Assembly (NCBI RefSeq): GCF_007995245.1
Contig: NZ_VCBA01000009.1
Span: 62,001 to 126,000 of the forward strand
Direction of reading: 5' to 3'
Length of the DNA: 64,000 nucleotides
Source of the DNA: Tateyamaria sp. syn59
Lineage (GTDB): Bacteria > Pseudomonadota > Alphaproteobacteria > Rhodobacterales > Rhodobacteraceae
Made by a program: the position numbers and the translations under genes. The notes below the pieces were generated by a model. That model did not search any database and was not told where the DNA came from. It saw only the letters and a program-made list of their open reading frames with translations. Shown here in pieces: positions 32,628-40,972 of this stretch (position 1 is the first letter of the stretch; the number at the start of each line of letters is the position of its first letter).

Positions 32628-33559
32628 GGTTTACGTCTTCTCGCATTGCTCTGGTGGCGTTCCTGCTGGCGGCTGGTCTGCATCTAGGTGGGGTGATGCG
32701 GCTGGATCTGACCGAAGACGTTCTGATCGAAGGCGGGCAGGTGGGGGCGGCTGAGGCGTCTCTGGGTGATGGGTTTGCGGATTTGGCGCAAGGCACGCTG
32801 AGCGGGGTTGAGACCACTGAGGTGACCGAGCCTGTCCCGGTGGAAGATGTTGCGGAGCCGGTGGAGCAGCCCGAGCCGGTGGAGCCCACGCCAGCCGAAG
32901 AGGTGACCGAAGCTGAGACACCCGAGGACACGGTACAGCCGACAGAGACCATCGCGATGGTGGACACCGCCCCGGTGCCGGAACCGACGCTGAGAGTGAC
33001 ACCGACGGTGCCTGTTGCGCAGGCGCCCGCGCGCGAGACGGTGACCGCCGAAGAGCCAGATCAGCTGGAGGTGACGCAGTCCTTGCGCCCGCAGGTCCGC
33101 AGCCGCGAGTTTGAGGAGCGCAACGCGCGGGATGAGCCGCCGCCACAACCGCGCGAGACGACGCGGACGGCGACGCGCACGCCCTCGCGACAGGGCAATC
33201 AGGCGGACACCAATGCACAGGCGGGTCAGGCGGATGGAAGCGCTTCGGCACCTGCGGCACAGCGTGCGACGGGGCAGGGGGCCGCGCAGGCAGGCAATGC
33301 CGCGGCATCGAACTATCCCGGGCAGGTGAACCGCCGCATCAATCGTGTGCGCAGGCCGCGCATCGGCGTCCGAGGTGTCGCGACGGTAGCATTCCGGGTT
33401 GCGTCGAATGGAGGTCTGAGCGCTTTGTCGGTGACGCAGAGCTCGGGCTCTGCCGAGTTGGACAGGGCCGCGATGCAGATGATCCAAAGGGCCGCCCCAT
33501 TCCCTGTGCCGCCGCCGGGGGCTCAGAGATCATTTGTTAAGCGCATAGAGGGGCGGTAA
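32624..33559 (+). CDS. tonB: TonB energy-transducing protein
   Basis: 311 residues. A single N-terminal helix (IALVAFLLAAGLHLGGVM) is followed by a long Glu/Pro/Val-rich spacer (about 55-180) that can span the periplasm, then an Arg/Gln-rich linker. The C-terminal TonB domain is present (RPRIGVRGVATVAFRVASNG, SSGSAELDRAAMQMIQRAAPFPVPP). It touches the TonB boxes of the receptors, of which three are visible in this window. Last core gene of the exb-tonB operon. Confidence 0.9.
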   Translation: MRFTSSRIALVAFLLAAGLHLGGVMRLDLTEDVLIEGGQVGAAEASLGDGFADLAQGTLSGVETTEVTEPVPVEDVAEPVEQPEPVEPTPAEEVTEAETPEDTVQPTETIAMVDTAPVPEPTLRVTPTVPVAQAPARETVTAEEPDQLEVTQSLRPQVRSREFEERNARDEPPPQPRETTRTATRTPSRQGNQADTNAQAGQADGSASAPAAQRATGQGAAQAGNAAASNYPGQVNRRINRVRRPRIGVRGVATVAFRVASNGGLSALSVTQSSGSAELDRAAMQMIQRAAPFPVPPPGAQRSFVKRIEGR

Positions 33560-33561
33560 GC

Positions 33562-33999
33562 GTGATGGCCCGTTCCAGTCCAGAGCAAGCGCGGCACATG
33601 GTGCAGTATCTGTGCGGCATGTTTGTGCTGTTGGCCAGTGCTCTGATGACAGCGCTGGTGCTTTGGCCCGTGGACGACGAGGTTGCCGGGCCGCCGGTGT
33701 GCGATGGCGTGGCGCTCTATCCCGTTGAGCGGTTGGCGCAGCGCGGTGATGTAGGGGCGATGGCCCATATGGGCGTGCGGCTGTCAGAAGATGGGTGCAA
33801 CGCGCAGGCGCGGGCGCGGGGCTTTGAATATCTGGAGCAGGCGGCGGAAGCGGGCCATGCGGAGGCGCGGCAGGTTCTGGATGTGACAGAGGCCGAGGAG
33901 CGGGCGGCGTCCGTGTCGTCTTGTGCCGCGTTGCTTGCGATGATGATGCCGGGCGTGGATGACGCGCATCTGGTGCCCGGCGCCTGTAGTAGACCCTAA
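33562..33999 (+). CDS. Membrane-anchored protein with a Sel1-like repeat
   Basis: 145 residues, GTG 33562 or ATG 33565; GAGGGG upstream suits the GTG better. One N-terminal helix (MFVLLASALMTALVLWPV) anchors a periplasmic part with Sel1-like helices (VERLAQRGDVGAMAHMGVRL, GFEYLEQAAEAGHAEARQVL). It lies 2 bp after tonB and is probably co-transcribed. Role unknown. Its TAA interleaves with the TAG of the convergent monooxygenase gene. Confidence 0.7.
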   Translation: MMARSSPEQARHMVQYLCGMFVLLASALMTALVLWPVDDEVAGPPVCDGVALYPVERLAQRGDVGAMAHMGVRLSEDGCNAQARARGFEYLEQAAEAGHAEARQVLDVTEAEERAASVSSCAALLAMMMPGVDDAHLVPGACSRP

Positions 34000-34316
34000 T
34001 CCGCCGCGATTTCCTGGATCACCGAGAAGCCTTCGAAGGTCGGCGCGCCCTCGTGCAGCTTGGCGGTGCTGCCTGCGTCCTTGTGGGCGGCGCGGAAGGC
34101 ATCGGAGCGGGTCCAGGCGCGGAAGGCGTCTTCGGACGCCCAGACGGTGTGCGAGGCGTAGAGCCGTTTGCCGCTGTCGTCCTCTGGCCCCTTGAGCATC
34201 TGAAACTCGATGAAGCCGTCCATCATCTTGAGGTGGCTGTCGCGGCCGAGCCACAGCGCTTCGAACGCGTCGGCATTCTGGGCGGTCACGGTGAAGCGGT
34301 TCATGGCGATGTACAT
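33996..34316 (-). CDS. Haem-degrading monooxygenase, IsdG/HmoA type (ABM fold)
   Basis: 106 residues. The small dimeric ferredoxin-like fold is suggested by length and pattern. The catalytic triad of IsdG (Asn7, Trp67, His77) has counterparts in Asn6 (YIAMNRFTV), Trp68 (EDAFRAW) and His78 (AFRAAHKDAG) with matching spacing. Such enzymes open the haem ring and release iron in the cytoplasm. A general antibiotic-biosynthesis-monooxygenase role is the alternative, but the triad and the haem/TonB neighbourhood favour haem. Confidence 0.8.
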   Translation of the reverse strand: MYIAMNRFTVTAQNADAFEALWLGRDSHLKMMDGFIEFQMLKGPEDDSGKRLYASHTVWASEDAFRAWTRSDAFRAAHKDAGSTAKLHEGAPTFEGFSVIQEIAAD

Positions 34317-34380
34317 GGTGGTGTCCCTCTTGGTGCGTTCATGTGTGAGATGGCGTCTGGGGGCGCTGCTTTCCAGTGCG

Positions 34381-35955
34381 TCATTCTGCGGGGGCTGTGG
34401 CGGTGTGGGTGCTGCGCTGGCGCCGGAAGGCGATAAGGCAGGCGAGGCCGACGGCGAGGCAGGTGACGTCGATCACAAGCACGCTGTCGCCGCCCCACAT
34501 CAGCGCCTCACCCCAAGAGAGGCCGCCGGTTTGCAGGCGTGTGGCAGGCAGGAGCAGGAGACCCACGCCTGTGGCCAGACCGAGGGTGCGGTTCAGCCGG
34601 TCGAGCGGCTGTTTCACCGTCAGCGCGCCATAGGCGGGGACAGCGAGGCAGCCCCAGACAAAGACGCGCGGGACCACGGCCTCGGGGTCGCCCGTGAGCA
34701 GGGCTACGAGCGAGGCGTGTCCGGTGATCACGATGACCAGCGGCAGGCCCCAAGCGACCACGCTGAGCGCGCGGGCGCCGTGCTGCCAGGCGGGTTCGTT
34801 CTCGCGCCGCCGGAGCCAGAGCTGCATGCCTGTGACGATGGTGTAGGTCATGGCCGCCCCGAGGCCGACCCAGATGATGCGGGACCACCAGCCGGCGAAA
34901 TTGCCGAAATGCAGGGGGGCCATGAGCGATGCCAGGACGGAGCCTGCGGACGGTTCTGTCCCGACGATCTGGCGGCGGTCGAGGAATTCGCCCGTCGCGC
35001 CGTTGTAGTCGAGCGTTGTGGGGATCAGCGCCCCGTCTGCAATACCGTGGAAGGTGGTGACCACGGCCCCGGCGGTGCCGTAATCGTGGATCTCTGCCGC
35101 GCCCACGGGAGCGCCTGCGCGCAGGGTGGCGTCGGCAAAGAGGCTGGTGAGATCGGCCATGGCTGCAACGGTGGTGTTGGTTGTCGTGGGCTCGCCTAGG
35201 ACGGTAGCAATCGCCAGATCTTGATCACCGCCAAAGGCGACGAGTGCCACGACGGGCAGGCCAAGGGATATTGCGAAGCTGAGGAACGCTCCGGTGAAGG
35301 ACAAAAGAACGGCGAAGGGTAGGGACCAAACCCCTGCCAGCGTGTGCCGGTCGCGGAAAGACACGAGCCGTGCACCGGGCCGTTCGGTGGTGAAGAGGTC
35401 GCGGATGATGTGTTTGTGGATCAGGACGCCGGTGATGGCGGCCACCAGCATCGTGACGCCAAGGATGCCCGTCATGTAGAGCCCCCAGCGTCCCGGCACG
35501 TGCAGTTGCACATGCAGGTCCACGAGGAAGTGCGAGAAGGCGCGTTCCGGGCGGTGTGACACCACATCGCTGAAGAACCCGGCGCGGGCCGATTGCAGCA
35601 CGCCCGTTTGCGGGTTCACGAGGAAGCCGCGCCCGAACTGTGCTGTCCCACCGTCGGGATGGGGTTGGTCTGTGCCAAAGAACAGGCTGAGCGTGCCGTT
35701 GCTGCCCTGGGACAGGAAGACGTGGTCGTGCATCTCGGGCGGGACCTGGTCGGCAAAGCGGGTGACGATCTGGTCGGTGCGGGGGCCGAAGAGGGGCGCG
35801 CGGTCTGTGTGTCCGGCGCTCCATTCCGTGATTTCGTTGTCTAGGACCACGATGGTGCCGGTGAGCATCACCACGTAGAGCAGTATGGCGAGCAATGTAG
35901 CTGACCAGCCGTGCAGGGCGATAAGGCGCTTGGTGGCGTGATTCGCGGCGGTCAT
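34381..35955 (-). CDS. PepSY-associated transmembrane protein (siderophore-reduction type)
   Basis: 524 residues from ATG 35955 (ATGA overlap with the upstream membrane gene). The first helix follows the family start (ATKRLIALHGWSATLLAILLYVVMLTGTIVVL). His-containing helices come next (HFLVDLHVQLHVPGRWGLYMTG, GVLIHKHIIRDLF, RDRHTLAGVWSLPFAVLLSFTGAF), a periplasmic PepSY part, and more helices to the C-terminus. Relatives such as FpvG/FoxB-like proteins take part in iron release from siderophores or in electron transfer. It is divergent from the receptor gene at 36500 and likely works with it. Confidence 0.85.
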   Translation of the reverse strand: MTAANHATKRLIALHGWSATLLAILLYVVMLTGTIVVLDNEITEWSAGHTDRAPLFGPRTDQIVTRFADQVPPEMHDHVFLSQGSNGTLSLFFGTDQPHPDGGTAQFGRGFLVNPQTGVLQSARAGFFSDVVSHRPERAFSHFLVDLHVQLHVPGRWGLYMTGILGVTMLVAAITGVLIHKHIIRDLFTTERPGARLVSFRDRHTLAGVWSLPFAVLLSFTGAFLSFAISLGLPVVALVAFGGDQDLAIATVLGEPTTTNTTVAAMADLTSLFADATLRAGAPVGAAEIHDYGTAGAVVTTFHGIADGALIPTTLDYNGATGEFLDRRQIVGTEPSAGSVLASLMAPLHFGNFAGWWSRIIWVGLGAAMTYTIVTGMQLWLRRRENEPAWQHGARALSVVAWGLPLVIVITGHASLVALLTGDPEAVVPRVFVWGCLAVPAYGALTVKQPLDRLNRTLGLATGVGLLLLPATRLQTGGLSWGEALMWGGDSVLVIDVTCLAVGLACLIAFRRQRSTHTATAPAE

Positions 35956-36278
35956 GTGAGGAAGCTCAGCGTGATGAGGGTGAGCAGGAGTGCCCCCAGC
36001 GCGAGATAGGTTGTGGCGACGCGGGGCAGGGCGGTGCTGGCGACGGGCCAAACGATGAAGCTGGACCACAGAAGCGGGAAGAGTACGACTGGCAGAACAA
36101 GGTGGTTCACCCCGCCTGCGCCTGCGGGCAGGACCGTGGGCAGGCCCGCCATGGCGAGGATCGAGAGGATGAAGGCCGTGGGCCCGGCGAGGATCCAGCG
36201 CCAGCGTGTGGGGTGACGGTCGATCCGGGTGGTGATCCAGTGCTGTCCGCGACAGGGAAGGGTGCCCAATGCCTGCAT
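35952..36278 (-). CDS. Small membrane protein of a siderophore-receptor cluster (DUF3649-like)
   Basis: 108 residues from ATG 36278. Three hydrophobic helices: ILAGPTAFILSILAMAGLP, VNHLVLPVVLFPLLWSSFIVW and YLALGALLLTLITLSFL. Size, topology and the place before a PepSY protein next to a TonB receptor and a DUF3325-like protein match the DUF3649 proteins of such clusters, but the assignment rests partly on context. It is co-translated with the PepSY gene. Confidence 0.65.
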   Translation of the reverse strand: MQALGTLPCRGQHWITTRIDRHPTRWRWILAGPTAFILSILAMAGLPTVLPAGAGGVNHLVLPVVLFPLLWSSFIVWPVASTALPRVATTYLALGALLLTLITLSFLT

Positions 36279-36499
36279 GTCGTCTGCCCGAGTGCAAGGC
36301 TGGCGACGCGGGATGCGTGGCTGGCGTGTTCCTGCGCAACTTAGTTCAGTGCGCGGTTGATTGCGAGATGCGGGGGCGGCAAATCTGAAAACCTTGCCTT
36401 TTTTACCAGGAAATGGATGCTCGTTCATAGCCATCCAGCGACGGGCCTTGGCCTCCGCCAGACACCCCACTCGACAATACGTGTTTCCCGGAGCTGGAT

Positions 36500-38629
36500 A
36501 TGAGAGCCCTTTCCTCCCTTTTGGTGGGCGGCGTTTCGACGCTTGCCCTGAATGCCACACTTGCTGCCGCGCAGGCGGAGGGCGCGCCCGTTGATCTGGG
36601 TACGTTGATCCTGCGGGGTGAGTTGCAGTCGCGTACCGTGCAGGATAGCCCCACCTCGGCCACGATTGAGACGGGGGAGGACCTGGAGGCGCGGGGTGAC
36701 ACGGATCTGCAGGACGTGATTGCGCGCACGCCGGGGGTCACCACGAGCTTTGGCGAGCAGGGTTTTGGCATTCGCGGTGTTGACCAGCGTGGTGCAGGCG
36801 GCGGCGGGGCCGGGCTGGTGGTGTCGACGCAGATTGACGGGGTCGCCCTGCCCACCAACCAAGCGACGTTCTACGGGCCCTATTCGGCCTGGGACATCGA
36901 ACAGGTGGAGGTGTTGCGCGGGCCGCAATCGACCCAGCAGGGGCGCAATGCGCTGGCCGGGGCCATTGTGGTGCGGTCGAAGGACCCCACGTTTGAGCCC
37001 GAGTTCAAGCTGCGGGGCGAGCTGGGGTCGCGTGGATACTACCGGGCCGCCTTTGCGGCCAACACGCCGCTGTCGGACACGGTTGCGCTGCGCTTTTCGG
37101 CGGAGACGGTGAACATTGATGGCACGATTTTCAACGCCACCCGGGGCGAAAACGCGGATGCGCAGGACATCGACACCTATCGCCTGAAATTCCTGTGGGA
37201 GCCCACGAACAACTTCCGGGCCATCGCGTCCTTCAGCCGGACCGAGAATTTCGCGGGCGAGGATTCGATCAACCGGAGCATTTCGCCCGAAGGCCGTGTT
37301 GTGACATTGGATTTGCCGACCAGAGAAGGGTCGCGACACGATATCTTTGGCCTGCGCACTGAGTGGGACATCAACGCCAACCTGAAGCTGGAGACCGAGA
37401 CCAGCTATTACACGCAGGACTATGTCCGCAGCGAGGATGGCGACGGGTTCCCTGTGTTCCTGAGCAGTTTCAACCGTGTGGGCGAGACGGAGGTGTTTGA
37501 GCAGGACGTGCGCCTGAGCTTTGACACCGGGGCCTATTCCGGGGTGGTGGGGCTGTTTTACACCAACATCCAGGACTCCATCCCGGCCAACCTGCTGATT
37601 GATACGGGCTTTGCCCTCAGACAGACGCCCGCAGCTGCCAACGGGATTTTCGCAAACCGTTTTAGTGACGTGGCCACGGATGTCGAAAACGCCGCTATCT
37701 TTGGTGAGGTGGATATTCGCGCGGATCGGTGGTTGGACGGTTTGTCGTTCACGGTCGGCGCGCGCTACGACTATGAAGAGTTCGCCTTTGATGCGGACAT
37801 CTTCTACGAGGCGCCCATCCCGCTGCCCCCCGAGTTCCGGGATCAATCGGCGGAAAACAGCACCAGTTTCAACGCTTTCCTGCCGAAGGTCGGGATCAAC
37901 TACGAGTTCAGCGACACCCAGAAGGTGAGCTTTACCGTGCAGCGCGGCTATCGGTCGGGTGGGACCAGTATCAACGCGGCCAATGGCATTTCGGATTTCG
38001 ATCCCGAGTTCACCACCAACTACGAATTGGCCTATCGCGGCAGTTTCAACGCCGACCGTGTGTTTGTGGCGGCCAATGTCTACTTCACCGATTGGACCGA
38101 CCAGCAGGTCGAAGAATTCGCGGGGACGCTGCCGACCGGGCAGGCGATCTTTAACGTCGTGAATGCAGGCAAGTCCGAGCTTCGGGGCGGTGAAGTGTCG
38201 GTTGAAGCGGAACTGACCGACCGGTTTTCCGTCTTTGGGCAGCTTGCCTATTCCGACACGGAGTTTGTCGAATTCATCAACGATGGCGAGAACTTGGCGG
38301 GCAATGACTTTCCCGGCGCGTCCGAGCTGTCCGCTGCCCTTGGGGCGCGTTACGCTTGGGACAACGGGGTGTCTTGGGCTGTTGATGCGTCCTACACCGA
38401 GGGCAGTTTCTTCGACATTGAAAACAGCGCAGCGCAGCGCAGTGATGACCGGTGGGTGGTCAATTCCTATCTGACCTACGAGATGGATGACCTGCAATTG
38501 GGTCTGTATGTGCGCAACCTGTTTGACGAGGAGTACGCGACCAACCGGTTTGTAGACGTCAACGGCACGACGTTTGAGCGGCTGGGTGAGCCGCGGACGA
38601 TTGGTGTTTATGTGCAGCGGAGTTTCTGA
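36500..38629 (+). CDS. TonB-dependent receptor (siderophore type), full length
   Basis: 709 residues. The signal peptide ends near TLAAAQAEG. A TonB-box-like stretch (LGTLILRGELQ), the plug (RTPGVTTSFGEQGFGIRG, VEVLRGPQSTQQGRNALAG) and the barrel ending in VQRSF follow. It is the intact paralogue of the receptor at 1-1740. The surrounding DUF3649-like, PepSY and DUF3325-like genes are the usual companions of ferric-siderophore receptors. The 221-bp divergent region before it shows no clear iron box. The specific ligand is unknown. Confidence 0.92.
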   Translation: MRALSSLLVGGVSTLALNATLAAAQAEGAPVDLGTLILRGELQSRTVQDSPTSATIETGEDLEARGDTDLQDVIARTPGVTTSFGEQGFGIRGVDQRGAGGGGAGLVVSTQIDGVALPTNQATFYGPYSAWDIEQVEVLRGPQSTQQGRNALAGAIVVRSKDPTFEPEFKLRGELGSRGYYRAAFAANTPLSDTVALRFSAETVNIDGTIFNATRGENADAQDIDTYRLKFLWEPTNNFRAIASFSRTENFAGEDSINRSISPEGRVVTLDLPTREGSRHDIFGLRTEWDINANLKLETETSYYTQDYVRSEDGDGFPVFLSSFNRVGETEVFEQDVRLSFDTGAYSGVVGLFYTNIQDSIPANLLIDTGFALRQTPAAANGIFANRFSDVATDVENAAIFGEVDIRADRWLDGLSFTVGARYDYEEFAFDADIFYEAPIPLPPEFRDQSAENSTSFNAFLPKVGINYEFSDTQKVSFTVQRGYRSGGTSINAANGISDFDPEFTTNYELAYRGSFNADRVFVAANVYFTDWTDQQVEEFAGTLPTGQAIFNVVNAGKSELRGGEVSVEAELTDRFSVFGQLAYSDTEFVEFINDGENLAGNDFPGASELSAALGARYAWDNGVSWAVDASYTEGSFFDIENSAAQRSDDRWVVNSYLTYEMDDLQLGLYVRNLFDEEYATNRFVDVNGTTFERLGEPRTIGVYVQRSF

Positions 38630-38632
38630 GCG

Positions 38633-38926
38633 GTGTTGGTCGTGACCCTTGCCATCAGCCTGGCGTGTGTCGCGTGGTTGGCGCGGTTCGATCCCAAGCG
38701 GCGGCGCAGCTTTGGGCTGCCGCCGCGCAACGCGCCGGTGCCTGCGTGGGCGGTTTGGGTTTTGCTGGTCTCTCCCGGCGTTGGCCTTGCCCTTGCGGGG
38801 GAGGCGGCGGGCTTTGTGCTGTGGCTGTCGGCGGTATGCGTGTTCGGCTGGTGCGTGGTCTGGGTGCCGCCGCACGCCTATCGCCGTGCGTTAGAGCGGG
38901 TGCGCGCGCGGTTGCCTTGTGCTTAG
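38633..38926 (+). CDS. Small membrane protein (DUF3325-like)
   Basis: 97 residues starting with GTG 38633, 3 bp after the receptor stop. Three helices, with RFDPKRRRSFGLPPRNAPVP between the first two, which resembles DUF3325 proteins that follow siderophore receptors. Co-transcription with the receptor is near certain from spacing. The TAG stop interleaves with the TAA of the convergent DUF1513 gene (TTAG, 38923-38926). Confidence 0.7.
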   Translation: MLVVTLAISLACVAWLARFDPKRRRSFGLPPRNAPVPAWAVWVLLVSPGVGLALAGEAAGFVLWLSAVCVFGWCVVWVPPHAYRRALERVRARLPCA

Positions 38927-39999
38927 GTTGTGAGGGCGACGAGGTGGTTGTCGAAGGCGAGCTTGTGGGTCGTGCGGTGCTGGAGGGTGTCCTCGGTGAG
39001 CGTATGCACCCGGCCGAGCCCGTCGGTGACAAGGCAGGTGCCATCGGGGGCGGCGCATAGGCCGCAGACATCTGTTGCCTTGTGCGCGCCCGTCTGTTGC
39101 CCGTTCTGATCGAAGGAAAAGGCAAGGTTTCCCCGTGGGGAGGAGGCGGCGTAGTGGCCGTCGCCGAACGCGCTGACGCTGCCGATATAGCCGTCGAGGC
39201 CGAAGAGGGCGGTGTCGTCCATCTGCGCGGGCAGGAGCGTGCCATTTCCCTTGTATAGAGCCACAAGTGGGGGCGGATCGTAGGGATCGCCCTGCCATTG
39301 GAAGCCGCAGATCACCGTGCTGTCTGGCGCTGCAGCGATGTGGCGGAGGGAGTTTTGATGCGTGTCCTGCGGGACGTGAGCCGTGTCGATCTGGGTGACG
39401 TCAGGGGCGAGGATCGTGAGGTTGGGCTGCATCGTGTCGAGGTTCAGCTTGTCGCGCCCGGTGTCGGGGTGCGTTCTGATCCCGCCATTTGCGACTGCGA
39501 GGGTGCCATTGGGCAGGCGGAGGATTTCGTGCGGACCGATGCCGCCAGAGGGGACATCGCCCACCCGTTTGTAGCTTGCGCTGCGGTCCCAGACGCCGAT
39601 GCGGCCCGCGCCGGTGGCGATGTCGTTTTCCGGTGTAAAGAGCAGGAGGCCATCGGAAGAAAAGGCCGCGTGGCCGTAGAAATGCCGCCCGTTCGGGCTG
39701 GTTAGGGTCTGTTTTACGTCGCCCGTGCCGCAGTCGATGACCTTGGCGAAGGTGCCGGGGCGGCGGGCGATGGCGACGGCTTCGGCCACATGCGGGTGGG
39801 CCGCAGCGGCGTGGCCGCGTGCGGGCAGGGGGATTTGGAAGGTGATGTCGCCGGTCGCTGTGAGGCCGACGAGGACATACGCGCCGCTGGGGGTCATCGC
39901 GGCGCTGAGGGCGACGGGGCTGCCGACGTCGGCCCAGCTGAGTGTGGGCGTGAGCGAGGCGGAGGTGAGCCCGGCGAGGAAGGCGCGGCGGGAGGGCAT
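38923..39999 (-). CDS. DUF1513 periplasmic beta-propeller-like protein
   Basis: 358 residues from ATG 39999 (TGATG overlap with the imelysin stop; a TTG one codon upstream is less likely). The N-terminus (PSRRAFLAGLTSASLTPTLSWA) is a Tat-like signal. The body is a repeated beta pattern with conserved pieces NGRHFYGHAAFSSDGLLLFTPENDI, GIGPHEILRLPNGTLAVANGGIRTHP and HQNSLRHIAAAP. DUF1513 genes regularly accompany imelysins and a di-haem oxidoreductase in iron-regulated operons, as here. Biochemical role unknown. Confidence 0.88.
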   Translation of the reverse strand: MPSRRAFLAGLTSASLTPTLSWADVGSPVALSAAMTPSGAYVLVGLTATGDITFQIPLPARGHAAAAHPHVAEAVAIARRPGTFAKVIDCGTGDVKQTLTSPNGRHFYGHAAFSSDGLLLFTPENDIATGAGRIGVWDRSASYKRVGDVPSGGIGPHEILRLPNGTLAVANGGIRTHPDTGRDKLNLDTMQPNLTILAPDVTQIDTAHVPQDTHQNSLRHIAAAPDSTVICGFQWQGDPYDPPPLVALYKGNGTLLPAQMDDTALFGLDGYIGSVSAFGDGHYAASSPRGNLAFSFDQNGQQTGAHKATDVCGLCAAPDGTCLVTDGLGRVHTLTEDTLQHRTTHKLAFDNHLVALTT

Positions 40000-40970
40000 C
40001 AATCGCCGTCGAGCGCGTTGAACCCGGCGGTGATGCCGAGGGGCGTGCCGATTTCGTCGATGACGGCGACCTGAATGGCGCGGACGGATTGTTGCAGCAC
40101 TTCCACCTTGAACCGTTCGGCGGGGTCGGCGACGCCCTGGAGCGCGGGGTCGTCTAGCGCATTGGCGCGGGTGCGGGCTTCGGCAAACGCGGCCTTGGTC
40201 GCTGTCAGGTCTGTGTCGGTCATGGTGGTCGCGAGCGCTTCGAGTGCTTCCAGTTGAAGTTGGATGTGTTGGAGGGAACGTTCGGAGCGTCGCGCTTCGG
40301 CCCGGCGCGGGCGGGGTCGGTCGAAGGTGCCCAAGGGGCGGCCAAGACGTTGGTCGTGCAGGAATTCGAGGCCGGTGGAGAGGGAGGTGTAGAGGGCGCG
40401 TTTTGCTTCAATCGGGGTTTGGAAGCGGGTGTTTCCGTCGTCTCCGGCTGTCGTCATCAAGGTCGCGAAGGCGGGCCAATCGGCCTGGATAGAGCCTGAT
40501 TTTTGGGCGAGGCCGGTGGCGATGGCTTGGGTCAGGCGGCAGGCGTAATCCGCGTCGGGCTGGTTGTCGTAGAGCATCCGTTCGAGGGCGGTGAAGCCTT
40601 GGGCTGCGGCAGAGACGTCGGAGAATGCCTCTGCGTCGTCCACGATGGGGTCAGTGGCGGCGGTGAGGCGTGCCAGCGCTTTGCCGGTGCTGTCCTTGGG
40701 GTCGGGCCAGAAAGATATGGCGAGGGGCAACGCTTGGTCCTCGATGGGGCCGAACTGGATGTGGCTGATGCTGATCCAGGCGTCGTATGCGTCGTGGAAT
40801 GCGGGGCGGAGGGCTTCCGGTGTGCAGTCGGCTTGGGCGGCCTCTGTGAGTTTGGTGGTTTCCTCGACCAGCGCTGCGTGACCCGGCAGGATATGGGTGT
40901 CGAGTGTGCGCTGGACATCCGCGACGGCGGGCAGGGTGGAGAGGCAGAGGGCGGCGAGGGCGAGGCGCAT
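39999..40970 (-). CDS. Imelysin-family periplasmic protein, short form
   Basis: 323 residues from ATG 40970; in-frame sequence upstream only shadows the oxidoreductase gene. The signal peptide ends near STLPAVADV. The helical imelysin fold shows AFHDAYDAWISISHIQFGPIE and AAQGFTALERMLYDN, with ISHIQFGPIE near the usual H-x-x-E segment of the family. Peptidase activity is doubtful for the family; iron-regulated binding roles are better supported. It lies 2 bp after the di-haem oxidoreductase gene. Confidence 0.87.
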   Translation of the reverse strand: MRLALAALCLSTLPAVADVQRTLDTHILPGHAALVEETTKLTEAAQADCTPEALRPAFHDAYDAWISISHIQFGPIEDQALPLAISFWPDPKDSTGKALARLTAATDPIVDDAEAFSDVSAAAQGFTALERMLYDNQPDADYACRLTQAIATGLAQKSGSIQADWPAFATLMTTAGDDGNTRFQTPIEAKRALYTSLSTGLEFLHDQRLGRPLGTFDRPRPRRAEARRSERSLQHIQLQLEALEALATTMTDTDLTATKAAFAEARTRANALDDPALQGVADPAERFKVEVLQQSVRAIQVAVIDEIGTPLGITAGFNALDGD

Positions 40971-40972
40971 AT

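Noticed and set aside
36425-38875. An 816-residue open frame on the minus strand
   Set aside because: It is the antisense shadow of the TonB receptor gene at 36500-38629; high GC leaves long open frames opposite real genes, and its composition (Arg/His/Pro/Gly-rich, no domains) is that of a shadow.
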